A DNA stretch of 10,185 nucleotides from Candidatus Pelagibacter sp. (GCA_002704185.1 PAFP01000039.1:1-10185); one strand, 5' to 3'; numbered from the stretch's first letter, positions 1-9,500 are shown. Numbers and translations are program-made. The notes: generated from the letters alone by a model not told the origin.

Positions 1-616
1 TTTGAAGCAAAGTATTTATATATTGTTTTTTAAATTGTATTTTGTTTTGTCTTAAATTTTTAATTACAGGCCCAGGCGCAATACCATTAACTCTCACGTA
101 GGGAGCCAATCTCATAGCAGAGGTAATTGTTAAATTATATAGTGCCACCTTACTTAAAGTGTAACTGAAAAAGAATGGTGTGAGATTAAATACTCTTTGG
201 TCAATTATATTTATAATATTACCTTGATTCTTTTTATTAAATTTTTGTTTTGAAAATTCAGATGTTAGAATGTAAGGAGCCCTTAGGTTAATATTCATAT
301 TCATACTCCACTTGGATGAATTAAAGTTTTTAATATCATCATTTTCAAATACTGAAGCACAATTTATTAAATGAGTAATTTTACCCAATTTTTTTTTTGA
401 TTCAAAAAAAATTTTTTTAGCACCTTGTTCACTACTCAGGTCACCTTTAACTATTATAATTCGATTTTTTTTGTATCCTAATAATTTACCCAACTTTATT
501 GCTTGGCTTTTAGATTTATTATAATGCAAAGCCACATTAAAATTTTTTTTATAAAAAAATTTGACAAATTCTGCCCCTATTCTTTTTGAACTACCCGTAA
601 TTAATATGTTTTTCAT
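1..616 (-). CDS. Short-chain dehydrogenase/reductase, pteridine reductase (PTR1/FolM)-like; 3' end beyond window
   Basis: The reverse strand reads from ATG at 616 to the window edge without a stop: 205 residues of a family usually about 230-290 long, so only the C-terminus is missing. It is a cytosolic Rossmann-fold NAD(P)H oxidoreductase. Visible motifs are the cofactor loop TGSSKRIG (7-14), HYNKS (31-35), NCAS (85-88), Asn110, YTLSK (Tyr152, Lys156) and NGIAPGP (177-183). Three points favour pteridine reductase. The glycine motif is TGxxxRxG. HYNKS resembles the NADPH-phosphate-binding HYHRS of Leishmania PTR1. The usual catalytic Ser, 13 residues before Tyr, is Asp139, as in PTR1 (Asp181/Tyr194). 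The likely role is therefore reduction of dihydropterin or dihydrofolate, which is inference; the SDR fold is nearly certain. It starts 2 bp after the uvrB stop, so it is probably co-transcribed. A GGA-containing purine stretch at 631-639 lies rather far (14 nt) from the ATG. Confidence 0.88.
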   Translation of the reverse strand, partial: MKNILITGSSKRIGAEFVKFFYKKNFNVALHYNKSKSQAIKLGKLLGYKKNRIIIVKGDLSSEQGAKKIFFESKKKLGKITHLINCASVFENDDIKNFNSSKWSMNMNINLRAPYILTSEFSKQKFNKKNQGNIINIIDQRVFNLTPFFFSYTLSKVALYNLTITSAMRLAPYVRVNGIAPGPVIKNLRQNKIQFKKQYINTLLQ

Positions 617-618
617 TT

Positions 619-2763
619 TTATTTTGTATATCTTTTTCCACTTTTCATACCAGCTCGACCTTGTGTAGATCTACCAATATTATCTTTTTTGTATTTTTTC
701 ATTGAAGAATTCACAGTCAATCCAAGATCAGAACTCTCTAATTTCCTTAATTCATCTCTGATTTTAGCAGCCTGCTCAAACTCCAAATTATCAGCAGATG
801 ATTGCATATCTTTTTTTAATGATTTGATGTGTTTTTTTAAATTATGCCCAGGTTTTACGAATTTATCAGTATTTAAATAATCTTTTTCGTAAACACTTGC
901 CAAAATATCGGAGATTTCTTTTTGTACACTTTTTGCATTAATTCTATTTTTTTTATTATAAAGAATTTGCTTTTCTCTTCTTCTGGTAGTTTCATCTATA
1001 GCTTTTTTTATGCTTTTAGTTTCCTTATCAGCATATAAAATTACTTTTCCATCAATATTTCTAGCTGCTCTTCCAATTGTTTGAATCAATGAGGTTTCAG
1101 ATCTTAAAAAACCTTCTTTGTCTGCATCTAATATCGCAACTAGTGCACATTCAGGGATATCTAAACCTTCTCTTAATAAATTTATTCCGACTAACACATC
1201 AAATACACCAAGTCTTAAATCTCTAATAATTTCTATTCTTTCAAGTGTATCAATATCTGAGTGCATATATCTAACTTTAACACCATTTTCATCAAGATAT
1301 TCGGTTAAATCTTCTGCCATTTTTTTTGTGAGTGTCGTTGCTAAAATTCTTTGATTTTTTTTTGAAATATTCAGACACTCATTTAATAAATCATCAACTT
1401 GATTTTTCGCTTTTCTAATTTCTACTGTGGGATCTATTAAGCCTGTTGGTCTAATAATCTGCTCTGCAAAAACTCCTTTTGTCTCATTCAACTCCCATTC
1501 GCTTGGGGTAGCGGAAACGAATACGGTTTGAGGTCTCATTAAATTCCATTCTTCAAATTTTAATGGACGGTTATCCATGCAAGATGGTAATCTAAATCCA
1601 TAATCTGAAAGAGTTTTTTTTCTTGTATAATCTCCCTTGAACATACCATTTAGTTGAGGCACGGTTACGTGACTTTCATCTACAAAGACAATGCAATTAT
1701 CTGGCAAGTATTCAAATAGCGTGGGAGGCGGTTCACCTTTTTTTCTTCCAGACAAAAATCTAGAGTAATTTTCTATTCCAGAGCATGTCCCAGTAGCCTC
1801 GATCATTTCTAAATCAAAACGAGTTCTTTCTTCAATTCTTTGTGCTTCTAATAATTTTTTTTCTTCTGTAAAAGTTTTAATTCTTAAGTTTAGCTCATCT
1901 CTAATTTCTTTAATTGCTTGTTTGACCGTTGGTCTTGGAGTTATATAGTGACTATTTGCATACAGTTTCACAATTGACAAATTCTCGGTTTTTTCTCCTG
2001 TAAGAGGATCGAATTCTTTAATTTCTAAAAGCTTTTCATCCTCAATTAAAAGTTTCCAAGCCCTATCTTCCAAATGAGATGGAAAAATCTCAATATTTTC
2101 TCCTATTACCCTAAAAGTCCCCCTTTGAAAGTTCTGGTCATTTCTTTTATACTGAAGTTCAATTAAACCTTTTATAACTTCTTCTCTCTTATAATTTTCA
2201 TTACGAGTGAAAGTATATGTCATCTTACCATATGACTCAGCTGATCCAAGACCATAGATACACGATACGCTAGATACAATTATAACATCGTCTTTTTCTA
2301 ACAACGATCTTGTAGCAGAATGCCTCATTCTATCGATTTGTTCATTAATCGACGACTCTTTTTCAATATAAGTATCTGACCTAGGAACATAAGCTTCAGG
2401 TGTATAATAATCATAATATGATACAAAATATTCTACAGAGTTTTTGGAAAAAAAGTTTTTCATTTCTCCGTATAATTGTGCAGCCAAAGTTTTATTTGGA
2501 GCGAGTATTAAAGCGGGTCTATTTAAATCCTCAATAATTTTAGCCATTGTAAAAGTTTTTCCAGATCCTGTAACGCCCAACAAAACTTGACTTCTATCTA
2601 GATTATTTAAACCTTTTTTTAATTGATCAATTGCTAAGGGTTGGTCACCTGCAGGCTTAAAATTACTAGTAATTTTAAATTTTTTACCACCCTCGAGTTT
2701 TTCATTAAAAAAATCTTTAGAAGTTTTCTTGTCTGCTGTATTAGAAGATTGTAATATTGTCAT
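619..2763 (-). CDS. uvrB: Excinuclease ABC subunit UvrB
   Basis: UvrB is the damage-verifying helicase-like subunit of UvrABC nucleotide excision repair. UvrA loads it on DNA, and it then recruits UvrC to cut on both sides of the lesion. Visible in order are FKPAGDQP (35-42), Walker A GVTGSGKT (63-70), the aromatic beta-hairpin region [15 protein letters not shown] (116-130) that clamps DNA, the Walker B-like DESH (362-365), SATP (417-420), helicase motif [10 protein letters not shown] (561-568), and the C-terminal UVR domain (about 643-677) that binds UvrC. At 714 residues it is longer than the E. coli protein (673). The excess is about 27 N-terminal residues and a basic C-terminal tail (about 688-714). 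The start is forced: an in-frame stop lies at 2779-2781, and there is no other ATG, GTG or TTG before the conserved N-terminus. No Shine-Dalgarno sequence is visible. Confidence 0.98.
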   Translation of the reverse strand: MTILQSSNTADKKTSKDFFNEKLEGGKKFKITSNFKPAGDQPLAIDQLKKGLNNLDRSQVLLGVTGSGKTFTMAKIIEDLNRPALILAPNKTLAAQLYGEMKNFFSKNSVEYFVSYYDYYTPEAYVPRSDTYIEKESSINEQIDRMRHSATRSLLEKDDVIIVSSVSCIYGLGSAESYGKMTYTFTRNENYKREEVIKGLIELQYKRNDQNFQRGTFRVIGENIEIFPSHLEDRAWKLLIEDEKLLEIKEFDPLTGEKTENLSIVKLYANSHYITPRPTVKQAIKEIRDELNLRIKTFTEEKKLLEAQRIEERTRFDLEMIEATGTCSGIENYSRFLSGRKKGEPPPTLFEYLPDNCIVFVDESHVTVPQLNGMFKGDYTRKKTLSDYGFRLPSCMDNRPLKFEEWNLMRPQTVFVSATPSEWELNETKGVFAEQIIRPTGLIDPTVEIRKAKNQVDDLLNECLNISKKNQRILATTLTKKMAEDLTEYLDENGVKVRYMHSDIDTLERIEIIRDLRLGVFDVLVGINLLREGLDIPECALVAILDADKEGFLRSETSLIQTIGRAARNIDGKVILYADKETKSIKKAIDETTRRREKQILYNKKNRINAKSVQKEISDILASVYEKDYLNTDKFVKPGHNLKKHIKSLKKDMQSSADNLEFEQAAKIRDELRKLESSDLGLTVNSSMKKYKKDNIGRSTQGRAGMKSGKRYTK
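2729..2757 (+). promoter_or_regulatory. Candidate sigma70-type promoter for aspC, inside uvrB
   Basis: TTGTCT (2729-2734, 4 of 6 to TTGACA) and TAATAT (2752-2757, 4 of 6 to TATAAT) are separated by exactly 17 bp. Transcription would begin near 2763-2765 and leave a leader of about 6 nt before the ATG at 2770. The elements sit in the first codons of uvrB on the opposite strand. The evidence is pattern matching only. Confidence 0.3.
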
Positions 2764-2769
2764 AAATTT

Positions 2770-3969
2770 ATGAGTATTTTATCAAAATCATTAGAAAGAA
2801 TAAAACCTTCCCCAACGATTTCTGTAACACAAAAAGCAAGAGAACTTAAGGCAAAAGGAATGGATATTATCTCATTAGGATCAGGTGAACCTGATTTTGA
2901 TACTCCAGATAATGTCAAAAGTGCCGCAATAGAAGCAATTAAAAAAGGGCAAACCAAATATACGCCCGTAGATGGGACGGTAGAGTTAAAAAATGCCATT
3001 ATATCAAAGTTTAAGAAAGAAAATAATTTAACTTATGAAAACAATCAAGTTTCAGTAGGAGCAGGTGGAAAACAAGTTATTTATAATGCTTTTTTAGCAA
3101 CAATAAATAGTGGAGACGAGGTAATAATCCCTTCACCTTATTGGGTATCCTATCCTGATATTGTTCTGTTAGCTGGTGGATTGCCAAAAATTATTGAATG
3201 TGAAGAAGAAGATAACTTTAAATTAACAGCTAAAAGTCTTAAAAAAAATATTACCCAAAATACAAAGTGGCTAATAATAAATTCTCCAGGCAATCCAACA
3301 GGGTCATGCTATTCAGAGCAGGAAATAAATGAATTAGTAGGTGTGCTTTTAGAATATCCTAAAATTTTAATAATGAGTGATGATATTTATGAACATATAA
3401 TTTATGATGAGTTTAATTTTTATACACCAGCTCAAAATAATAAAATTTTTGATAGGACATTAACAGTTAATGGTGTAAGCAAATCTTATGCAATGACTGG
3501 ATGGAGGATTGGTTATGCTGGAGGTCCACCAGAAATAATAAAAGGTATGGCAAAGCTGCAATCACAATCTACAACCAATCCATCTTCAATAAGTCAGGCA
3601 GCTGCAGTTGAAGCATTAAATGGAGATCAAAGATTTATTCAAACAAGAAAAGAAGTTTTTAAAAAAAGAAGAGACTTTATTGTTGAAATGTTAAATAAAA
3701 TAAATGGAATTGAGTGTATCAAGCCACAAGGAGCATTTTATGTTTTTCCAAGTTGTAAAAAACTTATTGGAAAAAAACATCAAAAACTTGGATTGATAAA
3801 AGATGACAAAGATTTTGTCACAAAGCTTTTAGAATCTCATGGTGTTGCGGTAGTACAAGGGTCAGCATTTGGATTAGATGGATATTTTAGAATTTCATAT
3901 GCCGCATCTGACGATGAATTAAAAAAAGCGATCGATAGAATCACAAAATTTTGTAGCGAAATTATTTAG
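2770..3969 (+). CDS. aspC: Class I PLP-dependent aminotransferase, aspartate (possibly aspartate/prephenate) type
   Basis: This cytosolic fold-type I enzyme most likely interconverts aspartate + 2-oxoglutarate and oxaloacetate + glutamate. Visible features in its 399 residues are the subgroup signature [17 protein letters not shown] (11-27), [10 protein letters not shown] (37-46), Trp125 stacking on the cofactor, NSPGNPTG (171-178) with Asn175, SDDIYEH (203-209) with Asp205 and Tyr207, the Schiff-base lysine in [13 protein letters not shown] (Lys238), and FRISYA with carboxylate-binding Arg374. Length is normal for the bacterial subgroup (about 400). The start is supported by the family's conserved N-terminus, although it lies only 6 bp from the divergent uvrB start and has no Shine-Dalgarno sequence. 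Alphaproteobacterial members can also use prephenate, which the sequence alone cannot settle. The 3' end overlaps trxB tail to tail by 8 bp. Confidence 0.93.
   Translation: MSILSKSLERIKPSPTISVTQKARELKAKGMDIISLGSGEPDFDTPDNVKSAAIEAIKKGQTKYTPVDGTVELKNAIISKFKKENNLTYENNQVSVGAGGKQVIYNAFLATINSGDEVIIPSPYWVSYPDIVLLAGGLPKIIECEEEDNFKLTAKSLKKNITQNTKWLIINSPGNPTGSCYSEQEINELVGVLLEYPKILIMSDDIYEHIIYDEFNFYTPAQNNKIFDRTLTVNGVSKSYAMTGWRIGYAGGPPEIIKGMAKLQSQSTTNPSSISQAAAVEALNGDQRFIQTRKEVFKKRRDFIVEMLNKINGIECIKPQGAFYVFPSCKKLIGKKHQKLGLIKDDKDFVTKLLESHGVAVVQGSAFGLDGYFRISYAASDDELKKAIDRITKFCSEII
2776..2784 (-). promoter_or_regulatory. Candidate extended -10 promoter for uvrB, inside aspC
   Basis: Read on the minus strand, these bases give TGATAAAAT, an extended -10 (TGn plus TAAAAT, 5 of 6 to TATAAT). 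A weak TTTATT lies 17 bp upstream. Transcription would start only a few bases before the uvrB ATG at 2763. The call is tentative because chance matches are common in DNA this AT-rich, but the promoter must lie within the first codons of aspC, since the gap is only 6 bp. Confidence 0.3.
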
Positions 3970-4912
3970 CTTCACTTAAATATTTTTCAGCCTCAAGTGC
4001 TGCCATACAACCCATACCAGCGGCCGTAACCGCCTGTCTATATATTTTATCTTTTACATCGCCGGCGGCAAATACTCCCGGTATATTTGTGCTTGTCGAG
4101 TCCGACTTTGTCAAAATATAACCTTCATTATCCATATTTATTTTATCTTTAAAAATTTTTGTTGCCGGGTCATGTCCAATCGCAACAAATAATCCATCAA
4201 TTTTGAAATCTTTCACTTCACCACTCTTTTTATTTTTAATAGTTATTGAATTTAAACTTTTGGGATTATCTTCACCATTCGCCTTTTCGACTATGGTATC
4301 CCAAATAATATTAATTTTTTCATTACTCTTAAGTTTTTCTTGTAACATTTTTTCGGCTCGCAAATTATCTCTTCTATGAATTAAGGTTACGCTTGATGCA
4401 AATTTGGTTAAGAATAAAGCCTCTTCCACTGCAGCATTACCACCACCAACTACCGCAACTTTTTTATCTTTATAGAAGAACCCATCACAAGTAGCACAAG
4501 CGCTTATGCCAAAACCTCTAAACTTTTCCTCGTTTGGTATTTTAAGCCATCTTGCTTGTGCACCAGTAGCAATTATTATACTATCACTTTTAAAAACATT
4601 TCCATTCTCAGATTGAGATACAAAAGGTTTTTTTGAAGTATCAACTTTTGTTATAATATCATTAATAAAAACTGTTCCAACTGCTTCTGCTTGCTTTTTC
4701 ATCTCATCCATTAGCCACGGACCTTGTATTACTTTTGAAAAACCAGGATAGTTTTCTACATCTGTGGTAGTAGTAAGCTGTCCCCCAGGCTCGAATCCCG
4801 CAACCATAATAGGTTTTAGCATTGCTCTTGCAGCATATACAGCTGCAGTGTATCCAGCCGGACCAGAACCAATGATTAATACTTTTGTTTGATGTTCTTT
4901 ATTTTGACTCAT
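3962..4912 (-). CDS. trxB: Thioredoxin-disulfide reductase (NADPH)
   Basis: TrxB is a cytosolic flavoprotein that passes electrons from NADPH through FAD and a redox-active disulfide to thioredoxin, supporting ribonucleotide reduction and protein thiol repair. Its 316 residues match the family's usual length. Visible are the FAD dinucleotide motif GSGPAG (15-20), GGQLTTTTDVENYPGF (43-58), ATG (115-117), the redox pair CATC (139-142), the NADPH-binding GGGNAA (156-161) with HRR (179-181) for the 2'-phosphate, and the second FAD motif GVFAAGDV (279-286). CATC and HRR separate it from ferredoxin-NADP reductases of the same fold, which lack the disulfide. No thioredoxin gene is adjacent. It is divergent from the ELM1-family gene across a 45-bp spacer and convergent with aspC. 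Confidence 0.97.
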   Translation of the reverse strand: MSQNKEHQTKVLIIGSGPAGYTAAVYAARAMLKPIMVAGFEPGGQLTTTTDVENYPGFSKVIQGPWLMDEMKKQAEAVGTVFINDIITKVDTSKKPFVSQSENGNVFKSDSIIIATGAQARWLKIPNEEKFRGFGISACATCDGFFYKDKKVAVVGGGNAAVEEALFLTKFASSVTLIHRRDNLRAEKMLQEKLKSNEKINIIWDTIVEKANGEDNPKSLNSITIKNKKSGEVKDFKIDGLFVAIGHDPATKIFKDKINMDNEGYILTKSDSTSTNIPGVFAAGDVKDKIYRQAVTAAGMGCMAALEAEKYLSEAK

Positions 4913-4955
4913 TTCTTAATACTATGTTTATAAATTAATTTATCTTATATATCAC
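4904..4955. promoter_or_regulatory. Candidate overlapping divergent promoters, trxB / ELM1-family gene
   Basis: The 45-bp spacer must serve both genes. Rightward, TTGACT (4904-4909, 5 of 6) and TATAAA (4929-4934, 5 of 6) are spaced 19 bp. Leftward on the minus strand, GTGATA (4955-4950, 4 of 6) and TATAAA (4932-4927) are spaced 17 bp. The two -10 elements overlap, so the two polymerases would compete. This is pattern matching in AT-rich DNA only. Confidence 0.35.
4930..4943. repeat. 14-bp perfect palindrome between divergent starts
   Basis: ATAAATTAATTTAT is its own reverse complement and lies at the centre of the trxB / ELM1-family spacer, overlapping both candidate -10 elements. It could be an operator, but an all-A/T palindrome of this length can easily arise by chance here. 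Confidence 0.4.
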
Positions 4956-4957
4956 TT

Positions 4958-5917
4958 ATGAATAATTTAAAATCTTTGTTACTCACAGAGGGTGCTCACG
5001 GCATGATTAGCCAAACTGAAGGGTTAGCTATTTCACTTAAAACTGATTTTAATCATCAATTTGTGAAGATGAACAATATTTTAAAATATTTACCACCTAA
5101 GATCCTTCCAATTTCTAAAATTACTTTTAATTTTAAAGAAATAATCTCTAATATTAATGAAGTTAATTTACCTGATTATATTATATCATGTGGAAGAAAA
5201 AGCGTTATAGCAAACATTTATTTAAAAAAATTCTTAACTTATAAATATAAAAAAAAAATTACAAATATACATATTCAAGACCCAAAGGTTTCAACCAATT
5301 TATTTAACTTCATAATATTACCAGAGCATGACAATGATTTGCAGGGACAATCAGTTATAAGAAGCAAAGGTGCTTTGCATTATATTACAGAAACTGAAAT
5401 TATTAACTCGCAGGATAGAAATAAAAAAATAGATGTTGGTATAATTTTGGGAGGGCCCAACAAATATTATTCTTTTAATGATCAAGAGATTGTGAAAATT
5501 ATAAATGAAATTTTACAAAAATTTATGAATGATAAAAATTACTTAAGAATTGTTACGTCTAGAAGAACACCAAGTAAAACTATAAATTTGATTAAAGAAA
5601 AATTTAAAAATCTAAATTATGTAGAAATTGATACATCATTAAGCAAATCAAAATATATACATACATTAGCAAATAGTGAGATTTTGATAGTTACATCAGA
5701 CTCAATTTCTATGATTTCAGAAGCAGCAATAACAGGAAAGCCGATTTATGTTGCATATCTAAAACCCGTTAAAAATGATTACAGATTTAAAAGATTTTTT
5801 AAATCATTTGAGGAAATGGGCATTATAAAATCTCTAAAAAATGATGAAAAAGTATGGACATATAAAAAATTATATGAAAGTAAGAGAGTTGCAGATATTA
5901 TTAATAAAAAAAATTAA
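4958..5917 (+). CDS. ELM1-family (DUF1022-type) GT-B-like protein
   Basis: The 319-residue protein matches the family annotated in bacteria as mitochondrial fission ELM1, named after a plant homologue; the bacterial role is not established. Shared blocks are EGAHGMISQTEGLA (11-24), ISCGR (76-80), IQDPK (106-110), LPEHD (121-125), GALH (138-141), ILGGPNKYY (163-171), TSRRTP (200-205), and a C-terminal SDSISMISEAAITGKP (247-262). The two-lobed plan with an acidic/Gly-rich C-terminal block resembles GT-B glycosyltransferases acting on nucleotide sugars, so a surface glycan or glycolipid role is plausible but inferred. No signal peptide or transmembrane segment is visible. The stop is 3 bp before the next gene, suggesting a two-gene transcript. 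The start follows the divergent spacer directly and lacks a Shine-Dalgarno sequence. Family membership is firm; function is open. Confidence 0.9.
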   Translation: MNNLKSLLLTEGAHGMISQTEGLAISLKTDFNHQFVKMNNILKYLPPKILPISKITFNFKEIISNINEVNLPDYIISCGRKSVIANIYLKKFLTYKYKKKITNIHIQDPKVSTNLFNFIILPEHDNDLQGQSVIRSKGALHYITETEIINSQDRNKKIDVGIILGGPNKYYSFNDQEIVKIINEILQKFMNDKNYLRIVTSRRTPSKTINLIKEKFKNLNYVEIDTSLSKSKYIHTLANSEILIVTSDSISMISEAAITGKPIYVAYLKPVKNDYRFKRFFKSFEEMGIIKSLKNDEKVWTYKKLYESKRVADIINKKN

Positions 5918-5920
5918 ACT

Positions 5921-6586
5921 ATGAATTTTCTAAATTCTATTAAAAACAAATCAAAAAACTCTTCTGACCCATTTAAATATTGGGAGTTTGAAAAACCTTT
6001 GACTGAAGAAATGATTGACGAAATTTATAACGCCGAGCTAGACGATCCTACAAAGTACGACATTAATTATGATGGCACTAGAGCGATTGATGGTGGAGAA
6101 GGCAAGTTTAGAGAAGGTATAACAGATGGAGGAAAGGCTCTAAAATTTAGATGTTTTTTAGATAACTATAATTGTAATGAATTTCCTCAGATTACTAAAC
6201 TTGTTCAAGAACTTCAAAAAAAAGAGACTTACACTTACGTTGGAAAATTGATAGGTAAAGATTTGTCAAAGAGTTTTGTCAGAGTAGAGATTTGTTGTGA
6301 TCGAAAAGGATTTTGGCTTAAACCTCATTGTGATATTAAAGAAAAATTATTGTCCTGTATGCTTTTTGTAAATAGGTTTAACGAGTCTGAACAACTTGGT
6401 ACAGATTTTTATAATGAAAAAATGGCAAAAGTCAAAACTGTTCCTTACAAAAATAATTATGGGTATTTTTTTAGTAGTGACGAAAAAAGTTGGCACGGCA
6501 TGGAAAAAAAAGAAATAAAAAAAGATAGAAGATGTATTCAAGTCAATTACGTAACGTTCAAAACTGATTGGCCGGTAGAAAAATAA
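5921..6586 (+). CDS. Probable 2-oxoglutarate/Fe(II)-dependent oxygenase
   Basis: The 221-residue protein has the spacing expected of a cupin-like double-stranded beta-helix oxygenase. The iron-binding HxD is in KPHCD (His136, Asp138), the distal histidine in SWHGME (His192), and an arginine at 203/204, 11-12 residues later, could bind the 2-oxoglutarate carboxylate. The core spans about 115-212: FVRVEICCDRKGFWLKPH, a GTDFY turn, NNYGYFFSSDEKSWHG, then RRCIQVNYV. The N-terminal 110 residues carry no motif I recognise. No signal peptide or membrane segment is seen, so it is probably cytosolic. The substrate is unknown. It begins 3 bp after the ELM1-family gene, suggesting co-transcription and perhaps a shared product. 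Its stop abuts the convergent carB stop with no base between. The oxygenase fold is likely; hydroxylation as the reaction is inference. Confidence 0.75.
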   Translation: MNFLNSIKNKSKNSSDPFKYWEFEKPLTEEMIDEIYNAELDDPTKYDINYDGTRAIDGGEGKFREGITDGGKALKFRCFLDNYNCNEFPQITKLVQELQKKETYTYVGKLIGKDLSKSFVRVEICCDRKGFWLKPHCDIKEKLLSCMLFVNRFNESEQLGTDFYNEKMAKVKTVPYKNNYGYFFSSDEKSWHGMEKKEIKKDRRCIQVNYVTFKTDWPVEK

Positions 6587-9500
6587 TTAAATATTTTGTA
6601 TAGGTAAAACACCCATTTTTTTCTTTGCGATAGCTTCTATTGCTTCAGTACAAGCAATGGCCCCTGATACAGTTGTAAAATAAGGAATATTATTATTTAG
6701 AGCTGTTCTTCTTATTGACTGAGAGTCTGTGATTGATTTATATCCAGATGAAGTATTAATTACTAACGAAATTTTTTTATTTTCTAGCATTTCAACAATG
6801 TGAGGAGATCCCTCCCTAACTTTATTTATTTTCGTACAAGTTATTCCGCTCTCATTTAATTTATCAGCTGTTTTGCCAGTTCCAAAAATATCAAATCCTA
6901 AATTTTTTAGTTTTTTTGCAAAATTTAGAATTAAAGGTTTATCTTCATCCTTTACAGAAATAAATGCACTACCCGTTTTGGGTAACGAATTACCGGCTGA
7001 TATTTGACTTTTTGCAAATGCTATACCAAAGTCTTTGTCAATTCCCATTGACTCACCTGTGGATTTCATCTCTGGACCGAGAATTGTATCTACTTCGGGA
7101 AATTTATTGAAAGGAAAGACGGCTTCCTTAATAGCAAATATTTTTGTTTTTTTGTTTTTTATTTTGAGTTTCTTTAATTTCTGACCTGCCATTATTTTTG
7201 TTGCTATCTTTGCTATAGGAATATTTAATGCTTTTGATATAAAAGGTACTGTTCTGCTTGCTCTAGGATTTACCTCTAGAACAAATATCTCACTTTTCTG
7301 TATTGCAAATTGAATATTTATTAATCCAATAACACCAATATTTAGAGCTAAAACTTTTGTTTGAGCATTAATTTCTTCAATTATTTTTTTGTTTAAAGAA
7401 AAAGGGGGAATGCAACATGCAGAATCTCCTGAATGAATACCTGCCTCCTCAATATGCTGCATAATTCCAGCTACAAAAACTTCCTTGCCGTCGCAAATAG
7501 CATCAACATCAATTTCAATTGCACCTTCTAAAAATCTATCAATAAGGACTGGACTTTTTCCAGATACCTTTACAGCTTCATTAATATATCTTTCTAACTG
7601 ATTCTGATCGTGAATTATTTCCATAGCTCTTCCACCTAAAACATAAGATGGTCTTATAACAAGAGGGAAGCCTATTTTATTTGCTATTTTGATTGCATCT
7701 TTTTTTGAAAAAGCTAGACCATTACTTGCTTGCTTTAATTTTATTTTTTTTAATACTTTACTAAATCTTTCTCTATCCTCTGCCAAATCTATTGAGTTAA
7801 GTTGTGTACCTAGTATTGGGAATCCTTCCTCGTTTATAGACTTAGCAAGCTTAATTGGGGTTTGACCACCAAATTGAACAATTACACCTTGTAATTTTCC
7901 TTTCCCTTTTTCTTTATGTAATATTTCTAATATGTTCTCTCTCCTTAAGGGTTCAAAATATAACCTGTCACTTGTATCATAGTCAGTAGATACAGTTTCC
8001 GGGTTACAATTGATCATGATTGTTTCAAAACCGATTTCTTTTAAAGCATAGCTTGCTTGGCAACAACAATAATCAAACTCAATACCTTGTCCAATTCTAT
8101 TTGGGCCACCACCAATAATTACTACTTTCTTCTTATTTGATGGATTTGACTCGCACTGACCTATATCGGAAAAACCAGTATCGTAGGTAGAATACATATA
8201 TGGTGTAAGGGATTTAAACTCAGCAGCACACGTATCAACTTTTTTAAATACCGAATGAACTTTTAATTTCTGCCTTTTTTTATAAACTTTTTCAAATTTT
8301 TCTTTTTTAATTGTAGCAATACGTTTATCACTAAAACCATAGGACTTAATTTCTTTCAAAAATTCTTTGCTCTTAAAAATATTTGTGGACTTAATTATCT
8401 TTTCAATATTTATAATTTGATTAATTTGTTCTAAAAACCAAGGATCGATTTTTGTTAAATCAAAAATTTGTTTTTCACTAAATTTTTTTCTAAATGCCTG
8501 AGCGACATAAAGTATTTTTTGAGGAGTGTTTTCTTTTAATTTATCAATTAGGATGTTTTCTTCAATTTCTATATTATCAAAACCATCCAAGCCTATTTCT
8601 AACGAACATAAAGCCTTTTGTATTGACTCTTTAAAATTTCTTCCAATAGCCATTGACTCACCAACTGATTTCATTGCCGTTCCTAATGTTGGTTTTGTAT
8701 TTCTAAATTTCTCAAATGCAAACCTAGGGATTTTAGTTACAATGTAATCAATTGTAGGTTCAAAAGATGCAGGGGTACATTTTGTGATATCGTTAGTTAT
8801 CTCGTCCAGAGTGTAACCTACTGCTAATTTAGCTGCAACTTTTGCAATTGGAAAACCAGTAGCTTTTGATGCAAGTGCAGATGATCTTGATACTCTTGGA
8901 TTCATCTCAATTATAACCATTCGACCATCTTTTGGATTAATTGCAAACTGAACATTAGATCCTCCAGTTTCTACACCTATTTTTCTTAAACAGTTCATAG
9001 ATGCATTTCTCATTATTTGATATTCTTTATCTGTTAAAGTCATAGCTGGTGCTACAGTTATAGAATCGCCTGTGTGAATACCCATTGGATCTAAATTTTC
9101 AATTGAGCAAATTATTATACAGTTATCTTTTTTGTCTCTTACAACTTCCATTTCAAATTCTTTCCAGCCCACCAAAGATTCCTCAATAAGCACCTCAGTT
9201 GTGGGTGATAGAGCAAGACCATTTTTTACAATTTCGAAAAACTCATCCTCTGTTTTAGCCACACCGCCACCTGATCCACCAAGTGTAAATGAAGGTCGAA
9301 TAATTAGAGGAAGACCAATATCTTTAATAATATTTTTTGACTCTTCTAAAGTATTGCAAATTCTTGATTTGGGAGACTCTAGCCCTATCTCGTTCATATT
9401 TTTTTTAAACATCTGTCGATTTTCCGCATTTTCGATTGCTGTTGAATTAGCTCCTATGAGTTCAACATTATACTTTTTTAAAATTCCATCCTTTTCTAAT

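Noticed and set aside
388..419. T-run/A-run inverted repeat that looks like a terminator
   Set aside because: It is inside the SDR coding frame, encodes Lys/Phe, and the stem would be all A-U with no GC core.
689..1354. Two plus-strand open frames (689-880, 1118-1354) opposite uvrB
   Set aside because: Both are antisense to conserved UvrB coding sequence and show no recognisable protein features.
2760..2999. 79-codon minus-strand open frame opposite the aspC start
   Set aside because: It is antisense to conserved aminotransferase sequence; the apparent hydrophobicity comes from the reverse reading of the AT-rich coding strand.
6347..6541. 64-codon minus-strand frame with Phe-rich runs opposite the oxygenase gene
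   Set aside because: The Phe runs are the reverse of Lys codons in the real gene; there is no independent support.
8526..8747. 73-codon plus-strand frame opposite carB
   Set aside because: It is a shadow of carB with no family resemblance.
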